This document shows, in pieces, positions 36,589 to 44,321 of a stretch of 64,000 bases of DNA. The stretch spans positions 62,001 through 126,000 of the forward strand of contig NZ_PQFZ01000008.1 of assembly GCF_002917105.1 (NCBI RefSeq), given 5' to 3'. Position 1 is the first letter of the stretch. Each line of letters begins with the position of its first letter. Under the pieces are notes generated by a model. That model searched no databases. It was given only the letters and a program-made list of their open reading frames with translations, and was not told the origin of the DNA. Origin of the DNA: Allobosea psychrotolerans. Lineage in GTDB: Bacteria > Pseudomonadota > Alphaproteobacteria > Rhizobiales > Beijerinckiaceae. The position numbers were made by a program, and so were the translations under genes.

Positions 36589-37731
36589 GAATAGCGCAGG
36601 GTCAAAACCCGGAACCAAAACGCGCCCATGCTGATGATGGCTCGCAGCATGCAAACGCCGCCCCAACCGGCGTGCGCGTAGACGAGGGTTGAGGCGATTG
36701 AACCTGCTGCGCTGCCAATGGAGTAGAGGGGCATGTAGCATCCCACGATGCGGCTGCGCGCCTCCTCGTGAAGCGTAAAGATCATATTTCGCTGGTGACG
36801 TGAACGGCCTGGATCGCGAGGTCAAGCATAACCATGCCAGCCAGTAGGAGCCAGATTGAGCTACCCAAAAGGGAGACGGGAATCCACGACGCGGTTAGAA
36901 GTGCGAGAGCCAATCCGGTCGTCGTTTGGCCGAGCCCGCGGTCCGTCAGGCCTCCGGCTCGACCTGCCGCAAGAGCTCCGGCAACGCCGGCGAGGCCGAA
37001 CATTCCAATCTCGGTATGAGAAAAGGAAAAGGATGGCGCTGCCAGTGGAAGGACGTGCGGTGTCCAAAGCACATTCAGGGCGGCGAAGGTGAGACAGGCC
37101 AGGACGGCCCGTGCGCGTAAGAGCGGCTCGTCGCGGACAAGCACGAACATCGAGCGCGTCAACGCGCCATATGAGCCGGAGCTGGCTTGGGGTGTCCCTG
37201 CCGGCATTGCTCTATACAGGAGGCGAGCCAACGTCAGTGTCGAAATAGCTGCAGCAAGATAGACCAATCGCCAGCCCCGAAATCAGCAAGCAGGCCGGCG
37301 ATGAACCTTGCCACTAGGATCCCAATAACGACTCCGCTGGTAACTAAACCGACGACGTGGCCTCGCTCATGGGGGGGGCAACGACGCTGTGCACGCGACA
37401 AATGCTTGATTGGCAACAGTAAGAATTTCAATCTCCACCATTCCCGTCAGCATAACGGGTTCAGAAGAGGCAATTCCGGCAATCATTAGCGCGAACTCTG
37501 ACAATAATATTTGCCATACTACGAGGCGATGTCGATCAATAAGGTCGTCTGGCGGTACAATGAGCAATATCCCCAAACCGTAATCGACCTGGGTCATCGT
37601 GACGACATTCCGATACGTGCCTGATCGCCCGGTGGATCTCTGGCGATCCCAGCGAGGAGGGGGGCGAAATAAATGTTCGCGACACTTGCCCCACACGCGA
37701 TCGCAAACATCAAAGTTATTGCTCGCGACAT
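36555..37731 (-). pseudogene. Decayed MFS transporter
   Basis: Read on the minus strand, consecutive fragments of one 12-helix major facilitator protein lie in different frames: ITLMFAIACGASVANIYFAP (start near 37731), TQVDYGLGILLIVPPDDLIDR, PPHERGHVVGLVTSGVVIGI, YLAAAISTLTLARLLYRAMP, then VHVTSEI and 'ARSRIVGCYMPLYSIGSAAG'. At least three frameshifts separate them, so no functional product is expected. The family is the DHA1-type efflux group. Confidence 0.82.
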
Positions 37732-37951
37732 TCTGCCGACCGGGTCCTTGGCCGTCAGAGCTGTTTGCTCCCTGACTTGAATGGCGTCTGTTCGCGAGCT
37801 GATCGTGGCTCACAGAACCTTGATGACGTGAGCCTGCCGCACCTCTTGCTGTCCATAAATATGCGTGTCACACGCACATAAAGAAGAGCCGGGCCGCGGC
37901 CACACACTTTTCCGTGAATTGGCCAGGCCATTTGAAGCGAGTCAGAAGCCG

Positions 37952-38635
37952 ATGACGCAGATCAACGCAGACTTTAGCGCGCGTGCGGTATCGCACGCCG
38001 GGGAAACGCCGTGGGTTCCGGCGCCCGCGCCCGGCGTAGAGCGGCGGATGCTCGATCGCGTCGGCGATGAAGTCGCACGTGCAACGTCGCTTGTGCGCTT
38101 CGCGCCCGGCAGCGCTTTTCCTTCGCACATACATAACGGAGGTGAGGAATTCCTGGTTCTGGAGGGAGTGTTTCAGGACGAACAGGGAGATTTCCCGGCA
38201 GGTAGCTATGTTCGCAATCCGCCACTTTCTTCTCACACGCCAAGTGCATCCGAAGGCGCGGTTCTGTTCGTGAAGCTCTGGCAATTTGATGCAGCGGATC
38301 GGGCGTCAGTGTGGATCAATACGAACCGGTGCGAACAGGACAACGCCCCCGGACGGCAAGACGTCTCCGTTATTCCCCTCCATCTAGACGAGCGAGAGGA
38401 AGTTCGCATCGAAGTCTGGAAGCCAGGGGCCAAGGTGTCGATTGAGAAGCACAAAGGCCTAGAAATTCTAGTTCTCGAAGGTGGGTTCCAGGAGGGTGGA
38501 GAACTGTTTGCGCGGCACTCGTGGCTAAGGCTGCCGCCTTCGCAGGACCTGCGGGCTGTGGCTGGTTTGGAGGGCACTCGCGTGTGGATGAAGCTGGGGC
38601 ACCTCTCCGTCGCGCCTATTGGGCCTTCGGCTTAA
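37952..38635 (+). CDS. Tandem-cupin ChrR-like protein
   Basis: A 227-residue protein of two cupin barrels. The first has the metal site SHIHNGGEEF (His59, His61, Glu66) and the second EKHKGLEILVLEG. This resembles the C-terminal cupin domain of ChrR anti-sigma factors, but the N-terminal zinc-binding anti-sigma domain is missing. The ATG at 37952 is the best start although no strong ribosome site is seen. A reductase gene follows after 12 bases with a good ribosome site overlapping this stop region. Confidence 0.8.
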   Translation: MTQINADFSARAVSHAGETPWVPAPAPGVERRMLDRVGDEVARATSLVRFAPGSAFPSHIHNGGEEFLVLEGVFQDEQGDFPAGSYVRNPPLSSHTPSASEGAVLFVKLWQFDAADRASVWINTNRCEQDNAPGRQDVSVIPLHLDEREEVRIEVWKPGAKVSIEKHKGLEILVLEGGFQEGGELFARHSWLRLPPSQDLRAVAGLEGTRVWMKLGHLSVAPIGPSA

Positions 38636-38647
38636 GGAGTAGAGATC

Positions 38648-39334
38648 GTGACATCTACGAAACGTCTTGCGATCGTTGCTGGCGCTGGTCCTGGGCTGGG
38701 CGATGCCCTCCTAACGCGGTTTGCACAGGGGGGATATCACGCGGTTGGCTACAGCCACCGTGAACAGGCCAGCGATCCGTCAATAGAAATGAGGAATCTT
38801 GACCTCACCGACTCCGATGAAGTGCGGGCGGTGACACAAGAATTGACGGATCGGCATGGCCCCCCCGCTATCGTGGTGCACAATCCCGCCCGGCTTTTTA
38901 TAGGGCCTCTTCTCGAAACGCCGATCGCGCAGTTCGAGGAGGCGTGGCGTTCAATGGCACTGTCAGCGGCGATACTGGCCCACAATACCATGCCGGCCAT
39001 GGTTCAGGCTGGTGGGGGCGCGTTCATCGTGTCCGGTGCTACGGCGAGCCTGAGAGGAGGAGCGAAATTCTCCGCATTCGCTTCCGCAAAATTCGCACTT
39101 CGTGGCCTGACACAATCTCTTGCAAGAGAGTTCCAGTCTTCCGGGATCCACGTTGCGCACGTTATTCTTGACGGCATCATCGATAGCGCTGCGAGCCGAG
39201 TACTGCATGGGCGTGACCCGGCCAAGATGATGAAGCCTGCTGATATCGCAGAAACATATTGGCAATTAGCTCATCAGCCCAGTTCGGTGTGGACGTATGA
39301 ACTGGATCTGCGGCCCATGGATGAGGTCTTCTAA
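38648..39334 (+). CDS. Short-chain dehydrogenase/reductase (atypical)
   Basis: A 228-residue SDR starting at GTG 38648, with AAGGAG nine bases upstream. The cofactor loop is GAGPGLGDAL rather than TGxxxGIG, and VVHNPARLFIG replaces NNAG. The catalytic Ser is in FIVSGATASL, but the usual Tyr of YxxxK appears as Phe (FSAFASAKFAL), leaving Ser-Phe-Lys. This makes normal SDR catalysis doubtful. It is probably co-transcribed with the cupin gene. Confidence 0.82.
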   Translation: MTSTKRLAIVAGAGPGLGDALLTRFAQGGYHAVGYSHREQASDPSIEMRNLDLTDSDEVRAVTQELTDRHGPPAIVVHNPARLFIGPLLETPIAQFEEAWRSMALSAAILAHNTMPAMVQAGGGAFIVSGATASLRGGAKFSAFASAKFALRGLTQSLAREFQSSGIHVAHVILDGIIDSAASRVLHGRDPAKMMKPADIAETYWQLAHQPSSVWTYELDLRPMDEVF

Positions 39335-39384
39335 ATTTGTGTTTCCGCCTCATCCTCTGGCATGATATTTTTCGCCCGGATGCA

Positions 39385-40188
39385 TTACAATAGTTCAGGC
39401 AATCGCTGAAGCTCTAACGATTCAAGATCTGAGACTGCGGCGTAGCTGACACCGCTGCGTGTCCACTTGAGAATATTGTACCCGCTGCGCGTGCTGAGCG
39501 ATGGGGCAACATCCGATACGTCACCAGCCGTCCAAGCGAAGACATTGATGACGTGCAGCCGCCGCTTGTAAACCAGCGCTCCGACGCGCCTTCCGGCGAT
39601 CGTATCGAGTCGACCTCCCAGCAACGGATAGCCTTGTGCCGCGAGATCGCGCACTTCCGGCGAGAAATCGACCTTCCCTGCAAACCACGGCTTCACCGTG
39701 TGGGCATCGGAGGAGGCGACTTGGATCGGGCTATCCTGCAGCAGCGAGCGCAGATGCGCGGAGAGCAAATCTTGCGTCAGCAGGCTGTCTCGCGTCGATC
39801 CTGTCAGGATCCACCATGTCGTTAGCGATGACAGCAAGCACGCGATCAATAGCGCGGCTGCCTGTTTAAGCAGCTCGGTTTTGATCCCGCGCCGATAAGC
39901 GCGTGCATCTGGAGGAAGCCTATCTGGCGCGGCCCGTTCGTAGATATCGATGTCGCCTGGGCGATCCGGCGTCTGGGCCAACGTTCGCCGAAGTCGCTGT
40001 GAGAGCCCTACAGGCACAGGTTCTCGTCCAAGCCCGGAGACCATGCTGCTCGTCTCACGCAAGTCGGCAGCTAGAGCGGCACAGTCGGTGCAGCCGATTA
40101 TATGCTGCGTCAGTGCTTCGTGCTCGGAGTCCGGAAGTTCTCCATCAATATAAGCGCTCAGGAGATGTGAGTGTTGATCACACGACAT
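39385..40188 (-). CDS. Transmembrane anti-sigma factor (zf-HC2 type)
   Basis: A 267-residue protein. The N-terminal zinc-binding anti-sigma domain has HIIGCTDC (His29, Cys33, Cys36) after SAYIDGELPDSEHEAL. A single transmembrane helix is at about residues 108-128 (LLIACLLSSLTTWWIL), and a periplasmic C-terminal domain of about 135 residues ends RLPELL. It overlaps the sigma-factor stop by 11 bases, a typical coupled sigma/anti-sigma pair. It should hold the ECF factor at the membrane until a periplasmic signal releases it. Confidence 0.9.
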   Translation of the reverse strand: MSCDQHSHLLSAYIDGELPDSEHEALTQHIIGCTDCAALAADLRETSSMVSGLGREPVPVGLSQRLRRTLAQTPDRPGDIDIYERAAPDRLPPDARAYRRGIKTELLKQAAALLIACLLSSLTTWWILTGSTRDSLLTQDLLSAHLRSLLQDSPIQVASSDAHTVKPWFAGKVDFSPEVRDLAAQGYPLLGGRLDTIAGRRVGALVYKRRLHVINVFAWTAGDVSDVAPSLSTRSGYNILKWTRSGVSYAAVSDLESLELQRLPELL

Positions 40189-40738
40189 GAGAACGGTCCT
40201 TCCCGATTTTGCGGGCGAGTGTCTGGCGCAGCAACATGCGACCGCGCGATAGGCGTGACATCACGGTTCCGACCACAGTCCCGGTGATCTCTGCGATCTC
40301 ACGATAACCAAGCCCTTCAATTTCGCGTAGTACGACGACCTCCCGGAAGGCCGCGGGCAGCTTTGCCAGGGCAAGGCGCACCAGATCGCGGTCCACCTCA
40401 GCCATCATGACGTCTTCCGCCGAAGGCTCGTCGGTGGCGATGTCGAGATGCGACCCGCCTTCGTGATCATGCCCGGAAAGAGCAGCATCGAGTGAGATCA
40501 CGTTTGCGGCGCGTTGCCGCGAATTCAGCATGCGGTAGGCAGTATTGCGCACAATTGCAAAAAGCCACGGTCGGAACTCCTCGCCGCGAAAGCTGTCAAA
40601 GGCGCGGAATGCGCGCAGAAATGCTTCCTGCACCGCGTCCTCCGCATCCACTCGCGAGCGAAGCAACCAGTAAGCGAGGTTAAAAGCCGCTTCCTGATGC
40701 GGCAGCGCCAACTGCTCAAAACGTGATGGCGGTTGCAT
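40178..40738 (-). CDS. ECF RNA polymerase sigma factor
   Basis: A 186-residue group IV sigma factor. Region 2 is visible as 'AEDAVQEAFLRAFRAFDSFR' and FRPWLFAIVRNTAYRMLNSR; region 4 as 'LPAAFREVVVLREIEGLGYR' with the helix-turn-helix EIAEITGTVVGTVMSRLSRGR. ATG 40738 (MQPPSRF) is chosen over the longer frame starting at 40792. Its gene is upstream of and overlapping its anti-sigma gene, and divergent from the MBL-TPR-DoxX genes. Mirrored GGGAATAAA motifs suggest that it directs its own transcription and theirs. Confidence 0.92.
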   Translation of the reverse strand: MQPPSRFEQLALPHQEAAFNLAYWLLRSRVDAEDAVQEAFLRAFRAFDSFRGEEFRPWLFAIVRNTAYRMLNSRQRAANVISLDAALSGHDHEGGSHLDIATDEPSAEDVMMAEVDRDLVRLALAKLPAAFREVVVLREIEGLGYREIAEITGTVVGTVMSRLSRGRMLLRQTLARKIGKDRSHVV

Positions 40739-40811
40739 GATCCCTTGAAGGCTCGCGGTTGGGGGCGCCTGAACGGTAGCCGCTCTTCCCAATGATCCCG
40801 ATCACATGTGT

Positions 40812-40822
40812 TTTATTCCCGC
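40812..40822 (-). promoter_or_regulatory. Candidate ECF promoter for sigma/anti-sigma genes
   Basis: Minus-strand GCGGGAATAAA followed, 17-18 bases later, by TCATTGG. The same upstream element is found in mirror orientation at 40850-40860. It reads towards the sigma gene start at 40738, giving a leader of about 40 bases. This fits autoregulation by the ECF factor. Confidence 0.6.
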
Positions 40823-40849
40823 GATCTTTTCCGTGATCAGAGACGACAG

Positions 40850-40860
40850 GCGGGAATAAA
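40850..40860 (+). promoter_or_regulatory. Candidate ECF promoter for the hydrolase-TPR-DoxX genes
   Basis: Plus-strand GCGGGAATAAA, identical over 11 bases to the element at 40812-40822 on the other strand, followed by TCTTGG about 17 bases downstream. It reads towards the hydrolase ATG at 40934. Two copies facing away from each other in a sigma-gene intergenic region are the signature of a shared ECF regulon. Confidence 0.6.
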
Positions 40861-40933
40861 TCGCGCCGGCCCCGGCTCTTGGACTGTGCGACGCCACTGC
40901 GGCGCTCGCCATGAATACTCCGGGAGTTGCTCG

Positions 40934-41905
40934 ATGACCCACGTTTCACGCCGCGATGCGCTCGTCGCGGGTTCGCTCGCCGCCGCCTTTGGATTGGCGA
41001 ATCCGCTACACTTGGTGACGTTTGCGCAGGCGCAGACCATTCCCGATCCAGCCATCGGCTTTCACCGCTACAAGGTTGGCTCGATTGAAGTTACGGCGCT
41101 TTATGATGGCATATGGGAAAAGCCTCACGAGGCTGCGTTTATCAAGAATGCCTCCATCGAGGAGACCAAGGAGGCGCTCGCCAAGGCCGGCCAGACCACG
41201 GCATTCGTCCCAATTCCGCTGACTGTCGTCGTGCTCAAGATCGGTGAGCGCTATGTCATGGTCGATTCCGGATCCGGGGCCGGGCAATGGCAGCCAACGG
41301 CGACCAAACTTGCCAGCAACATGGCGGCCGCCGGGATTGATCCCGCCAAGATCAGCACGATCCTGATCTCGCATTTCCACCCCGACCATATCTTTGGACT
41401 AATGAATCGCGGCACGAACGCCCCGGTGTTTCCGCAGGCCGAGATCGTCGTCACCGCCACCGAATACAAATGGTGGACCGAACCCGGGCGCGTCGAGAAG
41501 CTGCCCGATGCTCGCAAGCCGCTCGGCCAGCGCATCAATGCGGTATTCCCCGGTTGGAAGAACTTCAGACTCGTTGAAGGTGAGCCCGAGGTTGCGCCCG
41601 GCGTCAGGCTGGTCAAGGCGCCCGGCCACACGCCTGGACACGCAGCCTTCCATGTCAGCTCCGGCAACGACCAGTTGATGATTTCCAACGATGTCGCCTA
41701 CGTACCTGCTCTGCTGGCGCCGCATCCGGACTGGCAGGGCAGCTACGACCAGGACAGCGCCACGGCCGTCGAGACGCGCCACAAGCTGATCGACCGCGTC
41801 ATCGCGGAGAAGATGGCGATCTGCGGGGCGCATTTCCCGTTCCCCGGCATGGGGGTCTTCGCCAAGGACGGCGCGGGCTACACCTTCGCCCCCGCCAAGG
41901 CCTGA
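40934..41905 (+). CDS. Tat-exported metallo-beta-lactamase-fold hydrolase
   Basis: A 323-residue protein with a twin-arginine leader (VSRRDALVAGSLAAAFGLA). The MBL metal site is complete: SHFHPDHI (HxHxDH, about residues 151-156), His in GHTPGHAAFH, Asp in ISNDVAYV and His in CGAHFPFPG. The arrangement resembles quorum-quenching lactonase-like and glyoxalase II-like MBL proteins found next to ECF factors. ATG 40934 follows GGGAG. First gene of an ECF-linked trio with a TPR protein and DoxX. Confidence 0.88.
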   Translation: MTHVSRRDALVAGSLAAAFGLANPLHLVTFAQAQTIPDPAIGFHRYKVGSIEVTALYDGIWEKPHEAAFIKNASIEETKEALAKAGQTTAFVPIPLTVVVLKIGERYVMVDSGSGAGQWQPTATKLASNMAAAGIDPAKISTILISHFHPDHIFGLMNRGTNAPVFPQAEIVVTATEYKWWTEPGRVEKLPDARKPLGQRINAVFPGWKNFRLVEGEPEVAPGVRLVKAPGHTPGHAAFHVSSGNDQLMISNDVAYVPALLAPHPDWQGSYDQDSATAVETRHKLIDRVIAEKMAICGAHFPFPGMGVFAKDGAGYTFAPAKA

Positions 41906-41966
41906 TCAACGCGGGTCGTGTTCGAACGCGGCCCGCGTATCCCCTTTTCCAACCCTGGAGACTGTC

Positions 41967-42416
41967 ATGATCCGTAAACTCGCATTCGCAGCCTTCGCGG
42001 GCGCTCTCGCCGCCTCGACTGCTGCATTCGCCGTCGACACCACCCCGACCAAGGGCGCGCCAGACCTGACTGCCGTCAGGTCCGCGATCAAGGCCAAGGC
42101 GTTCACAGTCGCGATCAAGGAACTCAGCGGTATGATCGACGCCGGTGTTCAGCATGCTGACGTCTACAATCTGCTCGGGTTCTCCTTGCGCAAGAGCGGC
42201 GAACAGAAGGCGGCAATGACCTATTACGCCAAGGCACTCGACTTCGATGCCAGCCATAAGGGCGCGCTTGAATATCAAGGCGAGCTTTATGTCGAGATCG
42301 GCGAAATCGCCAAGGCACGTGCCAATCTCGCCTCTCTTGAGAAGCTCTGTCCGACTGGCTGTGAAGAGCGTGAAGACCTGGAGAAGGCTCTCGCGACTGT
42401 CCCGAAAACAAACTGA
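41967..42416 (+). CDS. Exported small TPR protein
   Basis: A 149-residue protein with a signal peptide (LAFAAFAGALAASTAAFA) and about three TPR-like repeats (DVYNLLGFSLRKSGEQKAAM, TYYAKALDFDASHKGALEYQ, GELYVEIGEIAKARANL). Cysteines in LCPTGCEE near the C-terminus may form a disulfide. GGAG lies upstream of the ATG. It is 61 bases after the MBL hydrolase gene and probably scaffolds a periplasmic partner of that enzyme (inference). Confidence 0.85.
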   Translation: MIRKLAFAAFAGALAASTAAFAVDTTPTKGAPDLTAVRSAIKAKAFTVAIKELSGMIDAGVQHADVYNLLGFSLRKSGEQKAAMTYYAKALDFDASHKGALEYQGELYVEIGEIAKARANLASLEKLCPTGCEEREDLEKALATVPKTN

Positions 42417-42428
42417 ACCGGCCTAAAA

Positions 42429-42450
42429 GGAGCCGGCATCCGCCGGCTCC
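42429..42450 (+). terminator. Hairpin between TPR and DoxX genes
   Basis: GGAGCCGGC pairs with GCCGGCTCC over 9 bp with a 4-base loop, 12 bases after the TPR stop. There is no T-tract, so it may attenuate or protect the upstream message rather than fully stop transcription. Confidence 0.5.
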
Positions 42451-42476
42451 TATCTGAAGTGTCGAGGACCATGAAC

Positions 42477-42893
42477 ATGACGACATCGACAGTCGCAGAC
42501 GTTGCAGCCTTGGTTGGGCGACTGCTGCTTGCCCTGCTGTTCCTGCATGAGGGCTGGATCAAGCTCAACCATGCCGAAATATCGATGGCCTATATGAGAA
42601 GCTTCGGCGTGCCGGCATGGCTCTTCTTGCCCGCGTTGGGGGTTGAAATTGGAGGGGGGCTTCTGCTGGTGGCAGGCTGGGGTAGCCGCTATGCTGCGCT
42701 CGTTCTAGCCATCTTCTGCATTTCAACCGCAGCGATTTTCCACACAGTATTCACTGACGGTAACCAACTTCTACATTTCGAGAAGGATTTGGCTATCGCA
42801 GGAGGGCTGCTCGTCCTGTTTGCGGCGGGACCAGGCCGTTTCTCCATAGGGGCTAGTGAATCTCTCCGTCTTTCGGCTTCGCCTCAGATCTAA
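42477..42893 (+). CDS. DoxX-family membrane protein
   Basis: A 138-residue protein with four transmembrane helices. 'LVGRLLLALLFLHEGWIKL' and GVPAWLFLPALGVEIGGGLLLVAGW mark the DoxX family. DoxX proteins partner with redox or thiosulfate-handling enzymes in various organisms and are often linked to oxidative stress. ATG 42477 is nine bases from GAGGA; ATG 42471 and GTG 42459 are upstream alternatives. Third gene of the ECF-linked group. Confidence 0.87.
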   Translation: MTTSTVADVAALVGRLLLALLFLHEGWIKLNHAEISMAYMRSFGVPAWLFLPALGVEIGGGLLLVAGWGSRYAALVLAIFCISTAAIFHTVFTDGNQLLHFEKDLAIAGGLLVLFAAGPGRFSIGASESLRLSASPQI

Positions 42894-43002
42894 GGCAGAA
42901 ACCCATTTCTGGGAGCGGCGCACGAAACTCGAAGTTTTTGCCGCAGTGAGGGAAACCGCGCAGATTACACCTTGAGAACTGCCCCGTTTCGAGGGAGCAG
43001 CC

Positions 43003-43043
43003 CCTCCATGAAAGCAGAAGGGCGTCGGCTGCTTTCATGGAGG
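43003..43043. repeat. Perfect 15-bp inverted repeat
   Basis: CCTCCATGAAAGCAG (43003-43017) and CTGCTTTCATGGAGG (43029-43043) with an 11-base loop, between the convergent DoxX and gapR genes. Its position fits a bidirectional terminator, although neither side has a T-tract. It could also be a remnant of a mobile element end. Confidence 0.6.
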
Positions 43044-43066
43044 ATTGTACTTGAACATGAAGACGA

Positions 43067-43309
43067 TCAGGCGGTCTCGCCGACGGCCTGCAGGTAAAGG
43101 TCGAGGATGGCCTCCTCCTCGGCGCGTTCATTGGCGTCGCGCTTGCGGATGGCGATCACCTTGCGCAGGACCTTGACGTCGTAGCCATTGCCCTTGGCCT
43201 CGGCATAGACCTCCTTGATATCGTCGGAGATGGTCTTCTTCTCTTCCTCGAGGCGCTCGATGCGCTCGACGATGCTCTTGAGCTGGTCGCCAGCAACCGG
43301 ATCTTCCAT
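43067..43309 (-). CDS. gapR: GapR-type nucleoid-associated protein (DUF2312)
   Basis: An 80-residue protein that is almost entirely helical: [20 protein letters not shown], then [20 protein letters not shown], then [20 protein letters not shown]. This is the DUF2312/GapR family, which in Caulobacter encircles overtwisted DNA and aids replication and segregation. ATG 43309 has AAGGA seven bases upstream; ATG 43315 is directly against that site. It is a standard core gene in alphaproteobacteria and marks the change from accessory to core genes. Confidence 0.93.
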   Translation of the reverse strand: MEDPVAGDQLKSIVERIERLEEEKKTISDDIKEVYAEAKGNGYDVKVLRKVIAIRKRDANERAEEEAILDLYLQAVGETA

Positions 43310-43420
43310 CTGCATATCCTTAAGCGGTGGGGAAATTTGGCCGGAGGGTTCGCACCGCGCGGGGGCCGGCGTCAAGCGCGAAGCGCCACTTCGCGCGGGA
43401 TGCTCAACAGCCGCGATGTC

Positions 43421-44224
43421 TCAGCCGGCGCGCAATGAGGCAAGACATCCGGGCAGGATCGCGGCCAGTCGCTCCCCCCAGTCGCGTGCGGTAGCGTCGC
43501 TGGCGATCAGATCCTGGCGCAGCTCGATCAGCGTCTCGTGCAGGCCCCGGCGCGTGGCGTGGCGGTCGATCGTGTCGCCGGGCAAGCCGCCGCGATAGGG
43601 TTCGTTGTCGCCGACCACGAGGTCGCCCTCGCGCTGCAGCGCGGCGATCAACAGCTGCGACAATGCGCCTTCACCGTCCCAGAGCACGCCGATATGCCAG
43701 GGCCGAACTGCTGCCTTCCAGAATGGCGTGAAGGAGTGCAGCGAGACGATCGCGGGTGGATGGCCGGCGGCGAGCGCCGCCTCGATGGCTGTATCGATCG
43801 CCGTGTCATAAGGCTCGTAGTACCGCGCCACGCGCTCAGCGATGCCGGCTTGATCGATATGGCGGTTGCCGGGCACGATCGCACCGTCGGAGAGACGCAT
43901 CACCAGCGTCGGGTCGTCGAGGCCGCGATTGGGGTCGATCAGCAGGCGCGAGAAATTGCTCAGCACGGCTGGCGCATCGAGCGCCCGCGCCATGGCGCGC
44001 GTCATCGCGGCTGCGCCGATATCGTAGGCGATATGACGTTCGAGCTGGGCCGGCGGCAGGCCCAGCGATGCCAGCTCGGGCGGGATCGCGTTGGTGGCGT
44101 GGTCGCAGATCAGCAGGATGCCGCTGGCGAGATCGCCTGGAATGACCTCGACCTCGCCGGGTGCGCGAGGCTCCTCCGGCTTCAGCGCCGTGGCCGGTTG
44201 GGTCTCGGCCGGATCGATCCGCAT
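43421..44224 (-). CDS. N-formylglutamate amidohydrolase family protein
   Basis: A 267-residue protein of the FGase family, zinc hydrolases that release formate from N-formylglutamate or act on related amides. Characteristic stretches are LLICDHATNAIPPEL (about residues 37-51), SRLLIDPNRGLDDPTL, VSLHSFTPFW and IGVLWDGEG. ATG 44224 follows GAGGGA. No histidine-utilisation genes are near, so a role outside that pathway is likely. It is divergent from the glycerate kinase gene. Confidence 0.87.
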   Translation of the reverse strand: MRIDPAETQPATALKPEEPRAPGEVEVIPGDLASGILLICDHATNAIPPELASLGLPPAQLERHIAYDIGAAAMTRAMARALDAPAVLSNFSRLLIDPNRGLDDPTLVMRLSDGAIVPGNRHIDQAGIAERVARYYEPYDTAIDTAIEAALAAGHPPAIVSLHSFTPFWKAAVRPWHIGVLWDGEGALSQLLIAALQREGDLVVGDNEPYRGGLPGDTIDRHATRRGLHETLIELRQDLIASDATARDWGERLAAILPGCLASLRAG

Positions 44225-44321
44225 GCGTCCCTCAAAAAGTATGATTATACGGGGAAAAGCCTGATGACGTTCGCCCGGCCGCGACTTAAAAGAATCAGCA
44301 ACGAAAGTCGATGAAATCGAC

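Noticed and set aside
9205..42893. Integrated phage, ICE or genomic island with attachment sites
   Set aside because: No integrase, transposase, relaxase, tRNA or direct-repeat boundary was seen; the region is called accessory only from gene content.
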